In this document: positions 19,332 to 28,701 of the stretch, in pieces | How the letters are laid out: each line of letters begins with the position of its first letter | Numbering within the stretch: the stretch's first letter is position 1 | Source: Candidatus Nitrotoga sp. HW29 | Lineage (GTDB): Bacteria; Pseudomonadota; Gammaproteobacteria; Burkholderiales; Gallionellaceae | Length of the DNA: 51,072 nt | NCBI RefSeq assembly: GCF_924101635.2 | Contig: NZ_CAKMAA020000004.1 | Span: 1-51,072 of the forward strand | Direction: 5' to 3' | Notes under the pieces: generated by a model | Told to the model about the DNA's origin: nothing | What the model saw: the letters and a program-made list of their open reading frames with translations, nothing else | Database searches by the model: none | Made by a program: the position numbers and the translations under genes

Positions 19332-21773
19332 TCAGCTCAAAGTTTGTTGGGTCTCGATTTGTACCAACGGTTCGTTGTTTACCATACTGTAAATTTCACG
19401 TGGACGTGAGCGGCGACGTGATGTTGGTGGTGCAGTTTCCGTCTGGGCGGCGGCCGCTGCTGCTGCTGAAGAACGTTTGACTGCGTCAGTTTCGATCTGC
19501 ACTAACCCGTTGCCATTGATTGTAGTGTTGGCTTGAGTTGATGTATTTGTATGCTCAACGGGAAGCGGGCGCGGTTCTATATTTTGAATACTTTTGGGTT
19601 CTGTGGTTTCACTGTGGTGTGTAATCTCAACAGCGTTAATTACCGTATTAGGCGCGGTTTCGGTCAGGATAGGTTCTTCACTGGTTAGTTGTAGTTGTCC
19701 CGCTGCCTGTTGATCACGCCGTTCACGTTCACGCTGGCCACCGCGCCGGCCGCGCTTACGTCCAGTGCTCTGACTATTTTCTTCTGTTGGTTCAGTCACA
19801 GGAGCAACTTTTGCTATGCTTTCCAATACTGCTGTTTCGACTGGCACGCGTGGTGGCCGGGGCGGACGTGCAGCGCGCGGTTCTTGTGTTTTGGGTGTTG
19901 TTTGTACATTTTTTTCTACGCGGGGATGAACTTCTTCACGGTCACGACGTGAATTATTGCGCTGGCGGTTGCCTTCTGGTCGATTACTATCCGAGCGATT
20001 ACCACTGGGGTTACGGTTTTCTCGTTCACGCCGAGGTGGGCTATTGGTGCGCGGTTTGGTTACTATCTTTTCGGGCGTTTTTTCCGCACCCAGTGATTTG
20101 AACCAGCCTAGCAGCATAGTAAACATAGAGGGTTGCGAGCTTCCCCCGACTGCTCGCATTGGAGCGGGCTGTGGAGGCGTGACACCTTGAACGACTGCTT
20201 GGGGGCGCTGTGGTTTGGTCTCTTGCGCGGCTTTGGCAGTGACATGATTTGCTTCCGGTGTTGCCACCAACTTGTAGCTGGCTTGTAAGTTTTCGGCGGT
20301 CATGTCGTCTTGGCGCAAACGAGTTACGGTATAGTGCGGCGTTTCCATATCTGCATTGGGAATGAGCGTAATGACTACCGTTAGTCGTGATTCGATTTGG
20401 TGAATCTCAGCGCGCTTTTCATTAAGTAAGAAGGTAGCGACATCTAATGGTACTTGCACGTGGATGGCGGCACTGTGTTCTTTCATTGCTTCTTCCCGAA
20501 TAATACGCAGGATGTGCAAGGCGGAAGATTCGATGCCGCGGATATGGCCGATGCCGTTACAACGGGGGCAGGGTGTGTGACTGGTATCTTCCAGGCTGGG
20601 TTGCAAGCGTTGGCGCGATAATTCCAACAGGCCGAAGCGCGAGATCTTTCCCGTCTGCACACGTGCACGGTCATAATGCAGTGCATCGCGCAGGCGATTT
20701 TCCACTTCACGCTGGTTGCGGGTGCTTTCCATATCGATAAAATCGATCACGATCAGACCACCTAAATCGCGTAGACGCATCTGCCGTGCAATTTCTTCGG
20801 CAGCCTCTAGATTGGTGTTAAGTGCGGTGGATTCTATATCCGCACCGCGCGTGGCACGTGCTGAGTTGATATCGATTGCAGTGAGTGCTTCGGTATGATC
20901 AATAACAATGGCACCACCGGAGGGAAGATTTACTTGGCGTGCATGTGCCGATTCGATCTGATGCTCAACCTGGAAGCGCGAGAATAAAGGTACGTCATCC
21001 TGATATCGTTTGATTACATGGACATTGTTGGGCATGACCGTGCTCATGAAAGCGCGAGCCTGTTGATAGATATCATCTGTATCTACTAGAATTTCACCGA
21101 TTTCAGGGTGGAAATAGTCGCGGATGGCGCGTACCACCAAGCTGCTTTCGAGGTAGATCAGCGAGGGTGCTTTTTCAGTTTTTGCTGCACTTTCAATGGC
21201 ATCCCACAATTGTTTGAGGTAGTTAAGATCCCATTGCAGCTCTTCAAGATTACGGCCAATTCCAGCAGTGCGCGCAATAATACTCGCGCCTTGTGGCACT
21301 TCCAATTGCGACAGGATGTCGCGCAGTTCATTGCGTTCTTCACCTTCGACACGGCGAGACACGCCGCCGCCACTGGGATTATTTGGCATCAGTACAATGT
21401 AGCGGCCAGCCAGGCTAATATAAGTCGTTAGTGCGGCTCCTTTATTGCCGCGTTCATCTTTTTCTACCTGGATGAGGAGTTCTTGACCTTCTCGTAAGGC
21501 TTCCTTGATATTGGGACGGCCGCTACTTTCTTGATTCAGATAATTGGTGGGGGAAACTTCTTTGAATGGCAGGAAACCATGGCGGTTGCCTCCATATTCG
21601 ACGAAAGCTGCTTCCAGACTGGGTTCGATACGGGTAATGATGGCCTTGTATATATTACTTTTGCGTTGTTCTTTGCCAGCGGATTCAATGTCGAGGTCGA
21701 TCAATTTTTGACCGTCGACAATGGCGACACGGAGTTCTTCCGCTTGTGTCGCATTGAATAACATGCGTTTCAT
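19332..21773 (-). CDS. rne: Ribonuclease E
   Basis: An 813-residue endoribonuclease that starts mRNA decay and processes rRNA and tRNA. The S1 domain is at about 35-120, and the catalytic Mg-binding aspartates are D301 ([13 protein letters not shown]) and D344 (VIDFID), two less than in E. coli. The Zn-link cysteines are C402 and C405 (CPRCNG). After about residue 515 comes a disordered Arg/Pro/Asn-rich scaffold (for example [17 protein letters not shown]) with a run of seven alanines, ending in a short conserved tail LVQIET. I chose the ATG at 21773, with GGGAGA upstream and the standard N terminus MKRMLFNAT; the frame extends 12 codons further. A long leader separates it from rluC. Confidence 0.96.
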   Translation of the reverse strand: MKRMLFNATQAEELRVAIVDGQKLIDLDIESAGKEQRKSNIYKAIITRIEPSLEAAFVEYGGNRHGFLPFKEVSPTNYLNQESSGRPNIKEALREGQELLIQVEKDERGNKGAALTTYISLAGRYIVLMPNNPSGGGVSRRVEGEERNELRDILSQLEVPQGASIIARTAGIGRNLEELQWDLNYLKQLWDAIESAAKTEKAPSLIYLESSLVVRAIRDYFHPEIGEILVDTDDIYQQARAFMSTVMPNNVHVIKRYQDDVPLFSRFQVEHQIESAHARQVNLPSGGAIVIDHTEALTAIDINSARATRGADIESTALNTNLEAAEEIARQMRLRDLGGLIVIDFIDMESTRNQREVENRLRDALHYDRARVQTGKISRFGLLELSRQRLQPSLEDTSHTPCPRCNGIGHIRGIESSALHILRIIREEAMKEHSAAIHVQVPLDVATFLLNEKRAEIHQIESRLTVVITLIPNADMETPHYTVTRLRQDDMTAENLQASYKLVATPEANHVTAKAAQETKPQRPQAVVQGVTPPQPAPMRAVGGSSQPSMFTMLLGWFKSLGAEKTPEKIVTKPRTNSPPRRERENRNPSGNRSDSNRPEGNRQRNNSRRDREEVHPRVEKNVQTTPKTQEPRAARPPRPPRVPVETAVLESIAKVAPVTEPTEENSQSTGRKRGRRGGQRERERRDQQAAGQLQLTSEEPILTETAPNTVINAVEITHHSETTEPKSIQNIEPRPLPVEHTNTSTQANTTINGNGLVQIETDAVKRSSAAAAAAAQTETAPPTSRRRSRPREIYSMVNNEPLVQIETQQTLS

Positions 21774-22145
21774 TATATTTTCTCCCGCGCTCTGACACGG
21801 GCAGAACAAGTCTACACACGGCTAACCGTGCGCGAGAAAGTGTATAAGAGCCGTGCACACAATGCTGCTATAGCGATGTCGACGACTGTTCAAAATATTG
21901 TTCTCGTTATTAGCTTGTTAATAGTCAACAGGTGCCGCCAATTTTGTTATAGGGGCGACACGGAAAAAAATCCACAGGTGCTTTGAGCGCGCAAATCAAT
22001 TACTATCACTGCTTCTTCCGGTGAGTGACATTAACCGGATTGCGTTGGATCGGGGCGGCGGCATTGTTGCCTGCTCCACACTTACGGGGAATTCGCATCC
22101 CGTTTTTCCGTTAGCCAATACGCGTTATCGGGAAGTATAAGCATA
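21774..22145. promoter_or_regulatory. Divergent rne/rluC control region, 372 bases
   Basis: No gene is seen here. It separates the rne start (minus) from the rluC start (plus). The same divergent pair with a long rne leader occurs in E. coli, where the roughly 360-base rne 5' UTR lets RNase E regulate its own mRNA. Here the distance would allow a similarly long leader, but I did not identify a conserved hairpin by eye. Promoters for both genes must be here. Confidence 0.5.
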
Positions 22146-23087
22146 ATGAATAATTTACGCAAAGAATCTGTAACCTGGACCAAGATCGACGAGGGTAGTT
22201 GCGATCAGCGCATTGATAATTTTTTAGGTAAATATCTTAAAGGGGTTCCCAAGAGTCATATTTATCGTATTCTGCGCAGTGGTGAAGTGCGCGTGAATAA
22301 AAAGCGCGTTGATCAAACTTATCGTCTGCAACTGGGCGATCAGGTGCGTATTCCGCCGGTGCGAGTCGCTGAAGCGCAGGATCGTGACTATGTCCCAGCA
22401 CTTGAGTTTCCTGTCTTATATGAAGACGATGCGCTGTTGGTGATTGATAAACCATCTGGAGTAGCGGTACATGGCGGGAGTGGGGTCAGCTTCGGTATTA
22501 TTGAGCAATTGCGTAGTGCCCGTCCGCAAGCCAAATTTCTGGAACTGGTTCATCGCTTGGACCGTGAAACTTCGGGTGTGTTGTTACTGGCGAAGAAGCG
22601 CTCTGCCCTGATCAACCTGCACGAGCAGATGCGCGATGGAAAAAACGATAAGCGGTACCTGTGTTTGGTATTAGGCAAATGGCAGAATAATAAACAGCAC
22701 GTTAAATTACCACTCCACAAGTTTAACACTCAGAATGGTGAGAAACGCGTAATGGTGCGCGAAGACGGGCAAGCTTCGCATACTATTTTTACACTGCAAA
22801 AAAATTGGCCTGGATTCAGCTTGCTTGAAGCTCAGCTTAAAACCGGACGTACCCACCAAATTCGTGTGCATCTTTCTCATCTGGGCTTTTCTATTGCCGG
22901 AGATGATAAGTATGGCGATTTCGCGAGAAACAAAGAATTGATTAAACAGGGTTTGAAACGTATGTTTCTGCACGCGCATAGCATTACTTTGGCTCATCCA
23001 TTGACGGCTGAGCCTATGAAATTGAGTGCACCCTTACCGAAAGAGTTGCAAGGGTTCGTGGATGAGTTGAATGGAAAAATTTTGTGA
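22146..23087 (+). CDS. rluC: 23S rRNA pseudouridine synthase
   Basis: A 313-residue RluA-family synthase. An S4 RNA-binding domain (about 20-80, IYRILRSGEVRVNKKR) precedes the catalytic domain, whose motif HRLDRETSGVLLLAKK has the catalytic Asp at 139. The C-terminal KTGRTHQIRVHLSHLG motif is present. RluC modifies U955, U2504 and U2580 (E. coli numbering) of 23S rRNA. The gene lies divergent to rne, as in E. coli, which supports RluC over RluD. GGGAAG lies well upstream of the ATG at 22146. Confidence 0.94.
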   Translation: MNNLRKESVTWTKIDEGSCDQRIDNFLGKYLKGVPKSHIYRILRSGEVRVNKKRVDQTYRLQLGDQVRIPPVRVAEAQDRDYVPALEFPVLYEDDALLVIDKPSGVAVHGGSGVSFGIIEQLRSARPQAKFLELVHRLDRETSGVLLLAKKRSALINLHEQMRDGKNDKRYLCLVLGKWQNNKQHVKLPLHKFNTQNGEKRVMVREDGQASHTIFTLQKNWPGFSLLEAQLKTGRTHQIRVHLSHLGFSIAGDDKYGDFARNKELIKQGLKRMFLHAHSITLAHPLTAEPMKLSAPLPKELQGFVDELNGKIL

Positions 23088-23121
23088 CGAATACAGGTTG
23101 CACGCTAATTGAATAGTGGTG

Positions 23122-23161
23122 CCGCCAAAAATGCTAATATCCGCGCCTCATTTTTTGGTGG
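23122..23161 (+). promoter_or_regulatory. Leader stem-loop that covers the ribosome site of the HAD gene
   Basis: CCGCCAAAAATG (23122-23133) pairs with CATTTTTTGGTGG (23149-23161), with one G-T pair and one bulged T and a 15-base loop. The 3' arm contains GGTGG, the likely ribosome site of the ATG at 23168, so the stem would hide it. A TGCTAATAT extended -10-like sequence lies at 23132-23140; if transcription starts there the 5' arm is not transcribed and the stem cannot form. So initiation point could decide whether the site is open. Confidence 0.4.
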
Positions 23162-23167
23162 ATTCTA

Positions 23168-23824
23168 ATGGCGAAACGTTATGATTTGATTGTGTTCGAT
23201 TGGGATGGCACAGTGATGGATTCCACCGCTGTGATAGCGGGTTCAATCCAGGCTGCATGTCGGGATTTGGGTTTAACCGAGCCTAGCGATGTTGTTGCGA
23301 AGTATGTAATTGGCCTGGGGCTACAAGAGGCGCTACGCCAAGCCGTGCCGGATTTGCAGGAGCATCAGCGTGATGATCTGGTGGCGCGATACCGTCATCA
23401 TTTCCTTGCACAGGATGAGACTATTCCTTTATTTGAGGGAGCACAGCAGACGATTGCGGAACTGCACGCTGCCGGGTACTGGCTGGCAGTGGCGACGGGC
23501 AAAAGCCGGCAGGGATTAAAGCGGGCCATGCAGACAAGCGGGATGGAGTCTTACTTCCATGCTACCCGCACTGCAGACCAAACATTTTCCAAGCCGCACC
23601 CAGCGATGCTGCTGGAAATCATGGATGAGCTTGGCATTATGGCACCACGGGTACTGATGGTGGGTGATACCACGCATGATTTGCAGATGGCGCGTAACGC
23701 TGGTGTGGACGCGATCGGCATGACGCACGGCGCGCACCCGGCGGACCAGTTGCGTGCTTTGGAACCGTTGGCGTTACTAGACGATTTTGTCGGGCTGCGT
23801 GCATGGTTTAAAGAATACGCCTGA
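23168..23824 (+). CDS. HAD family hydrolase (phosphoglycolate phosphatase-like)
   Basis: A 218-residue HAD-IA phosphatase. Motif I is VFDWDGTVMDST, the motif II threonine is in AVATGKS, the motif III lysine in TFSKPHP, and motif IV is MVGDTTHDLQMA. It is a paralogue of the gph product at 997-1650. A HAD gene directly after rluC and before an S49 peptidase is a recurrent betaproteobacterial arrangement. The substrate is unknown; sugar phosphates or nucleotides are typical for the family. A stem-loop may cover its ribosome site. Confidence 0.9.
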   Translation: MAKRYDLIVFDWDGTVMDSTAVIAGSIQAACRDLGLTEPSDVVAKYVIGLGLQEALRQAVPDLQEHQRDDLVARYRHHFLAQDETIPLFEGAQQTIAELHAAGYWLAVATGKSRQGLKRAMQTSGMESYFHATRTADQTFSKPHPAMLLEIMDELGIMAPRVLMVGDTTHDLQMARNAGVDAIGMTHGAHPADQLRALEPLALLDDFVGLRAWFKEYA

Positions 23825-23857
23825 TATACTGGGCACAGTTTTTATTGAGGAATAATT

Positions 23858-24805
23858 ATGTCAGAACAAAATAGCAACTGGGAACGTGGCGTGCTGGAGA
23901 AGCTTGCTATGTCGGCCATTCAGGAGCAGCGCCGGGCGCGCCACTGGAGTATTTTTTTCAAAGTGTTGACGTTTGGCTATTTATGCGTCTTGTTATTTCT
24001 GTTTTTGGGCTGGATAGGGAAATCCGAGTCGCCGTTAAGCGGCAAGCACACCGCATTGGTGGATATGCATGGTGTGATCGCGGCAGAGACGGCAGCCAAT
24101 GCCGATAGTGTCATGACCAGCCTGCAAGATGCATTCAAGGATAGCCACACGCAAGGAGTAATTTTGCGAATGGATAGCCCTGGTGGTAGTCCGGTGCAAT
24201 CGGGTTATATCAATGATGAAATTCACCGTTTACGTGCCAAGTACCCAAATATCCCGTTGTATGTGGTGATCGAGGATATATGCGCTTCCGGTTGCTATTA
24301 TGTGGCGGCGGCAGCGGACAAGATTTTTGTCAATAAAGCGAGCCTGGTTGGGTCAATCGGTGTGTTAATGGATGGTTTTGGTTTTACTGGCACGATGGAC
24401 AAGCTGGGTGTGGAGCGCCGCTTGATGACGGCGGGCGAGAATAAGGGTTTCATGGATCCATTTTCGCCAGTCAATGCAGGGCAGCAGGAACATGCTAAAA
24501 ATATGCTCGCCGAAATTCACCAGCAATTTATTGAGGTAGTGAAACAAGGACGTGGCAAGCGGTTGAAGGAATCACCCGATATATTCAGTGGCCTGATCTG
24601 GACCGGTCAAAAGAGCATCGAGCTGGGTTTGGCGGATAGCATGGGCAATATGGAAAGTGTGGCACGCGATATCATCAAGGCAGAAGATATTGTTGATTTT
24701 ACTACCCATGAAGGCATCGCAGAGCGGCTCGCCAAGCGTTTCGGCGCAGGAATGGCGAGCGCTTTCTCGGGTTTATCGACTCAGGCTGGCATCAAATTTC
24801 GCTAA
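23858..24805 (+). CDS. sppA: S49 family signal peptide peptidase, short SppA type
   Basis: A 315-residue membrane-anchored serine peptidase that degrades cleaved signal peptides. One membrane segment at about 33-53 anchors it, with the catalytic domain facing the periplasm. The nucleophile is S144 in ICASGCYYVA and the general base is probably K196 in AGENKGFMDPF, as in the short Ser-Lys SppA enzymes. LRMDSPGGSP is also conserved. GAGGAA precedes the ATG at 23858, 33 bases after the HAD gene. It ends 10 bases before the convergent tesA stop, with no terminator between. Confidence 0.93.
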   Translation: MSEQNSNWERGVLEKLAMSAIQEQRRARHWSIFFKVLTFGYLCVLLFLFLGWIGKSESPLSGKHTALVDMHGVIAAETAANADSVMTSLQDAFKDSHTQGVILRMDSPGGSPVQSGYINDEIHRLRAKYPNIPLYVVIEDICASGCYYVAAAADKIFVNKASLVGSIGVLMDGFGFTGTMDKLGVERRLMTAGENKGFMDPFSPVNAGQQEHAKNMLAEIHQQFIEVVKQGRGKRLKESPDIFSGLIWTGQKSIELGLADSMGNMESVARDIIKAEDIVDFTTHEGIAERLAKRFGAGMASAFSGLSTQAGIKFR

Positions 24806-24815
24806 CACTGCGCCT

Positions 24816-25445
24816 TTAGAAAATGGTCGTCTTCAAGAGGGGTTTCAGCTTGTCCAAGATGGTTTGAAGGATTTGCGCTTGTGCCGACGCCATGGGGTGT
24901 AAGTTGTCGGCCTGAAATTGCTCCGGCTGAACATTTTTTAGCATGAATGGTACCAGCTCCACCTTGTGGCGCTGCGCCAACCGGGAGTAGAGCGCTTTGA
25001 ATTGACCGGTGTAGCTTTTGCCATAATTGGGCGGTAACTGTATTCCAATTAGTAGCACTTTTCTGTTGCCTTTCTGCGATTGTTGGATAAGCGCACTGAG
25101 ATTGTTTTCGATATCGGCAATAGGCATGCCACGCAGGCCGTCATTTGCCCCTAGTTCCAGAATGACAATACTGGGGGAATGTTGACGTAAGGTTGAGTCA
25201 ATACGCTGTCGTCCGCCGCTGGCTGTTTCGCCGCTGATGCTGGCGTTAATTACTTTATATTGCGGATGGCTGCGTTGTAATTCTTGCTGTAACAAGTTGA
25301 CCCAGCCCGATGCCCGTGGAATGCCATACGCTGCCGATAGACTATCGCCAAAGACCAGTATGGTTTGTTGTTGTGCGCCACTTACTCCAGATAACAGGCA
25401 ACACGCGCATAATAAAACTGATTTAAAGAAAGTAGAAAATTTCAT
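24816..25445 (-). CDS. tesA: Periplasmic arylesterase/thioesterase I (SGNH hydrolase)
   Basis: A 209-residue SGNH esterase homologous to E. coli TesA (acyl-CoA thioesterase I, protease I, lysophospholipase L1). A signal peptide covers about residues 1-24, ending near VSGAQ. The nucleophile is S35 in VFGDSLSAAYG, block III is GANDGLRG, and the catalytic D180 and H183 lie in ADNLHPMA. The gene is divergent from ybbA, and the two ATG codons overlap in the tetramer CATG, so its control elements must lie inside ybbA. The tesA/ybbA/ybbP neighbourhood is also found in E. coli. Confidence 0.94.
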   Translation of the reverse strand: MKFSTFFKSVLLCACCLLSGVSGAQQQTILVFGDSLSAAYGIPRASGWVNLLQQELQRSHPQYKVINASISGETASGGRQRIDSTLRQHSPSIVILELGANDGLRGMPIADIENNLSALIQQSQKGNRKVLLIGIQLPPNYGKSYTGQFKALYSRLAQRHKVELVPFMLKNVQPEQFQADNLHPMASAQAQILQTILDKLKPLLKTTIF

Positions 25446-26112
25446 GGCGTCTATTTTGCAGGTAATGAATCTGAGTAAGCAAGTAGAAAGTGGTGGCCGG
25501 CCTCTTGTTATCTTGCATGAAGTCAGTTTTACCGTCGAATCGGGTGATAGTCTTGCTATTTTGGGTGCGTCCGGTTCCGGTAAATCTACCCTGTTGGGCC
25601 TGTTAGCCGGACTGGATGTGCCCAGTAGCGGGACAGTATATCTCGATAGCGTTGATATTTTTTCTTTTGATGAGGATGAACGCGCGCGTTTACGTGGTCG
25701 TCTGGCAGGTTTTGTTTTTCAATCATTTCAATTGTTACCAGCTTTGACTGCGCTGGAAAACGTGATGCTGCCACTGGAATTACACGGCGCATCGGATGCG
25801 CGCGAGCGTGCAGCAGCTGCTTTACAGCGCGTGGGATTGGCTGCGCGTTTGAGTCATTTACCCAAACACTTGTCTGGTGGTGAACAACAGCGCGTGGCGA
25901 TGGCACGTGCATTTGTTGTGCAGCCCAAAATCCTGTTTGCAGATGAACCAACAGGCAACCTCGATGCCGCCACGGGCCGTCAGATCATTGATTTGATGTT
26001 GGAGTTAAATAGTGCGCAGGGCACCACTCTTATATTAGTGACTCATGATAATGTGTTGGCACAACAGTGTGGTCGGCAGTTGCATTTGGCCGCAGGACGG
26101 ATTGTGTCGTGA
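25444..26112 (+). CDS. ybbA: ABC transporter ATP-binding protein, YbbA type
   Basis: A 222-residue ATPase of the LolD/MacB-like group. Walker A is GASGSGKST, the signature is [14 protein letters not shown], Walker B is [12 protein letters not shown], and the switch His is in LVTHD. It should pair with the large permease encoded next (GTGA overlap). The pair resembles E. coli YbbAP, a mechanotransmission-type ABC system rather than a classic transporter; its substrate is uncertain. The ATG at 25444 shares two bases with the start codon of tesA on the other strand. The frame is open further upstream, inside tesA, but that part has no homology. Confidence 0.94.
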   Translation: MASILQVMNLSKQVESGGRPLVILHEVSFTVESGDSLAILGASGSGKSTLLGLLAGLDVPSSGTVYLDSVDIFSFDEDERARLRGRLAGFVFQSFQLLPALTALENVMLPLELHGASDARERAAAALQRVGLAARLSHLPKHLSGGEQQRVAMARAFVVQPKILFADEPTGNLDAATGRQIIDLMLELNSAQGTTLILVTHDNVLAQQCGRQLHLAAGRIVS

Positions 26113-28574
26113 ATACGTTGTATTTGTCATGGCTCATGTTGCGGCGGGACTGGCGTACTGGAGAATGGCGTGTGCTGCTTATTGCTTTGGTGTTGGCGGT
26201 GGGCAGTATTGCTACCGTGGGATTGTTTGCCAATCGAATTGGCTTGGCTTTGCAGCAGGAAGCAACCAGTCTTTTGGGTGCCGATCTGCGCCTGGTCGCT
26301 ACACGTCCACTTTCGCCAGCTTATCGGACAGTTGCACTGCAACGGGGTCTGCGTGTGGTCGAAATTGCTACTTTCCCCAGCATGGTGGTTTATGGTCAAC
26401 AGAACGTGCTGGCAGAAATTCAGGCGGTGGAATCAGGCTATCCGCTGCGCGGTAAAATTCAAATTGACGATGGCACGCAGCATGTCGCGCAAGATATACC
26501 GGCGCCCGGTACAATATGGGCGGATAAGCGCTTGCTGCAACGCATGGGTTTGCAGCTGGGTAATGAAGTTGTTATCGGCGCGTTGCATCTGCGCGTGGCT
26601 GCGCGCATGGTGCGCGATGTGGATCAGTCTGTTGGCTTCGCCAGTTTTGCACCGCGCGTGCAGATAAATGCGGCCGATCTGCCTGCTAGTGACCTGATTC
26701 AACCCGGCAGCCGTATCAGCTATAAAATGCTGTTTGCAGGTGACTTGGCACAGCTTGCCAATTTGCGTGAGTGGCTACAAAAACAGCTGGTAACGGGTGA
26801 AAAGTTGGAGGACGTGCGTGATGCGCGTCCGGAAATTCGAACCGCGTTGGAGCGGGCCGAACATTTTTTGGGGCTGGCGGCACTTACTGCCGTTGTGCTG
26901 GCAGGTGTGGCTATGGCGCTGGCCGCGAGCCATTTCATTATGCGCCATCTTGATACCTGCGCCATGATGCGCTGTTTGGGAGCAACGCAGGCGCAGGTAT
27001 TGCTCATTTTTATGTACCAGTTTTTGCTGTTGGGCGTATTTGCCGTATTGTTGGGTGATTTGCTTGGTTATGCGGCTCAGTTTGTGCTGGTGCAGTCTAT
27101 CGAGAGCATGCGTGAAGCGGCTTTGCCCCCGCCCGGCTGGCTGCCATTGTGGCAGGCCGCAGCCAGCGGCATAGCGCTGTTACTTGGCTTTGCCTTTTTG
27201 CCACTGTGGCAGTTGAAAAGCGTGTCTCCGTTGCGTGTTATTCGCCGTGAATTGGGCATGCCTCCGGCGCGCACCGGCTTGGTGTATGCGTCAGGCGCTG
27301 CGGTGTTGGGTGTGTTATTTTTATGGCAGGCTGGTTCACTCAAGCTGGGTTTGATCGTGCTGGGGGGCTTGGCAGCGGGTATGCTGATATTCGGCCTGAT
27401 GGCTTGGTTTGCCGTGCGTACTTTAACATGGCTACCTTTGCGTGGAAGTTATGCTTTTGCGAATTTGGCCAGACACGGGCGCACTAGTGCGCTGCAAATT
27501 GTGGCGTTGAGTTTAGGCGGCATGGCTTTGCTGCTGCTTACTTTTGTGCGTGCCGACTTGCTGGAAAGCTGGCGCGGGCGCATGCCGCCGGATGCGCCGA
27601 ATCGTTTTATTGTCAATATCCAGCCCGATCAGCGCGCCGCTATAGAAAAATTCTTTACACAGCAGCAATTATCACCTACGCCAGAATTATTTCCCATGGT
27701 ACGGGGGCGGCTGATAGCAATCAACAATCATGCGACCAGTGGGAGCAATTACTCCGAAACGCGTGCCCGTGCACTAGTGGAACGCGAGTTTAATTTATCC
27801 TGGGCAGACCATTTGCCAACTGATAATACTCTGGTACAAGGTTCATGGTGGAAGCAGGGCGCGTCATCGGTGTTGTCGGTAGAAGAGGGAATAGCCAAAA
27901 CGTTGGGTATCAATATGGGCGATACCTTAACTTACGATGTGGCGGGCAGCCAGTTTAGCGGGCGAGTGGTAAATTTGCGCAAGGTACAGTGGGATTCCAT
28001 GCAGGTAAATTTTTATGTAATTGCCGCACCTAATATGCTGATAGATTATCCGGCCAGTTATTTGACCAGCTTCCATTTGCCGGCTGATAAGGCGCAGGCA
28101 AGCGATGTGTTAATCAAAGGCTTTCCTAATCTGCTGCTGATAGACACCGATGCGGTGATCGAACAAATCCGCCAGATCATGGATCAGATAGCTCAAACCA
28201 TGAGCGCGATTTTTTTGTTTACCCTATTGAGTGGCTTGGCGGTGCTCTATGCTGCACTGCTCGCTACGCAAGATGAACGTATTCAACAGGCTGCCATTCT
28301 GCGCACATTGGGGGCTGACAGTCGCTATTTGCGGAGATTGCATCTGACCGAATTTGCCATATTAGGCACATTAAGTGGCCTATTTGCAGCCGCAGGTGGA
28401 ACCTTGCTGGGTTGGGTGTTGGCAATTAAAGTTTTGGAAATTCCTTATCATCCCAGCGCGTTAATCTGGTTAGTGGGTGTGGGAGGTGGGATCGTTACGG
28501 TGACCTTGGCAGGATGGTTGGCTACACGGCGTGTGGCGCAGATGTCACCGTTACAGGTGTTGCAATCTGTTTAA
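26109..28574 (+). CDS. ybbP: ABC transporter permease, YbbP/FtsX type
   Basis: An 821-residue membrane protein with two FtsX-like units. A first membrane helix at about 18-38 is followed by a periplasmic domain, then membrane helices near residues 255-290, 300-335 and 350-375, a second cluster near 400-440, a second extracytoplasmic domain and three C-terminal helices. It is probably the partner of YbbA. I chose the GTG at 26109, which overlaps the ybbA stop (GTGA); the frame is open 14 codons further upstream. With tesA divergent, the three genes may act on lipids or envelope hydrophobic compounds, but this is inference. Confidence 0.92.
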   Translation: MNTLYLSWLMLRRDWRTGEWRVLLIALVLAVGSIATVGLFANRIGLALQQEATSLLGADLRLVATRPLSPAYRTVALQRGLRVVEIATFPSMVVYGQQNVLAEIQAVESGYPLRGKIQIDDGTQHVAQDIPAPGTIWADKRLLQRMGLQLGNEVVIGALHLRVAARMVRDVDQSVGFASFAPRVQINAADLPASDLIQPGSRISYKMLFAGDLAQLANLREWLQKQLVTGEKLEDVRDARPEIRTALERAEHFLGLAALTAVVLAGVAMALAASHFIMRHLDTCAMMRCLGATQAQVLLIFMYQFLLLGVFAVLLGDLLGYAAQFVLVQSIESMREAALPPPGWLPLWQAAASGIALLLGFAFLPLWQLKSVSPLRVIRRELGMPPARTGLVYASGAAVLGVLFLWQAGSLKLGLIVLGGLAAGMLIFGLMAWFAVRTLTWLPLRGSYAFANLARHGRTSALQIVALSLGGMALLLLTFVRADLLESWRGRMPPDAPNRFIVNIQPDQRAAIEKFFTQQQLSPTPELFPMVRGRLIAINNHATSGSNYSETRARALVEREFNLSWADHLPTDNTLVQGSWWKQGASSVLSVEEGIAKTLGINMGDTLTYDVAGSQFSGRVVNLRKVQWDSMQVNFYVIAAPNMLIDYPASYLTSFHLPADKAQASDVLIKGFPNLLLIDTDAVIEQIRQIMDQIAQTMSAIFLFTLLSGLAVLYAALLATQDERIQQAAILRTLGADSRYLRRLHLTEFAILGTLSGLFAAAGGTLLGWVLAIKVLEIPYHPSALIWLVGVGGGIVTVTLAGWLATRRVAQMSPLQVLQSV

Positions 28575-28591
28575 GCAATGATGGGAAAGCG

Positions 28592-28690
28592 GAGAAGCTT
28601 CTCGGGAACTGTAGATGTGCGCTTGATTGCCTGCTTATTCGGTATGGAAGAACAGATCCTGTAGCATAAACCTATTTTGTTACACAAAAT
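28592..28690. other. Two small dyads between convergent ybbP and the Sel1 gene
   Basis: GAGAAGCTTCTC is at 28592-28603 and ATTTTGT-TAC-ACAAAAT at 28674-28690. The second has a perfect seven-pair stem just past the Sel1 gene's stop on the minus strand. Neither is followed by a clear T-run, so I do not call them terminators with confidence, though they lie where two converging genes end. Confidence 0.3.
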
Positions 28691-28701
28691 TCAGGACACG
28701 C

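Noticed and set aside
19442-19470. GCGGCGGCCGCTGCTGCTGCT as a microsatellite or regulatory repeat
   Set aside because: It encodes the poly-alanine run in the disordered C-terminal scaffold of RNase E, which is low-complexity by nature.
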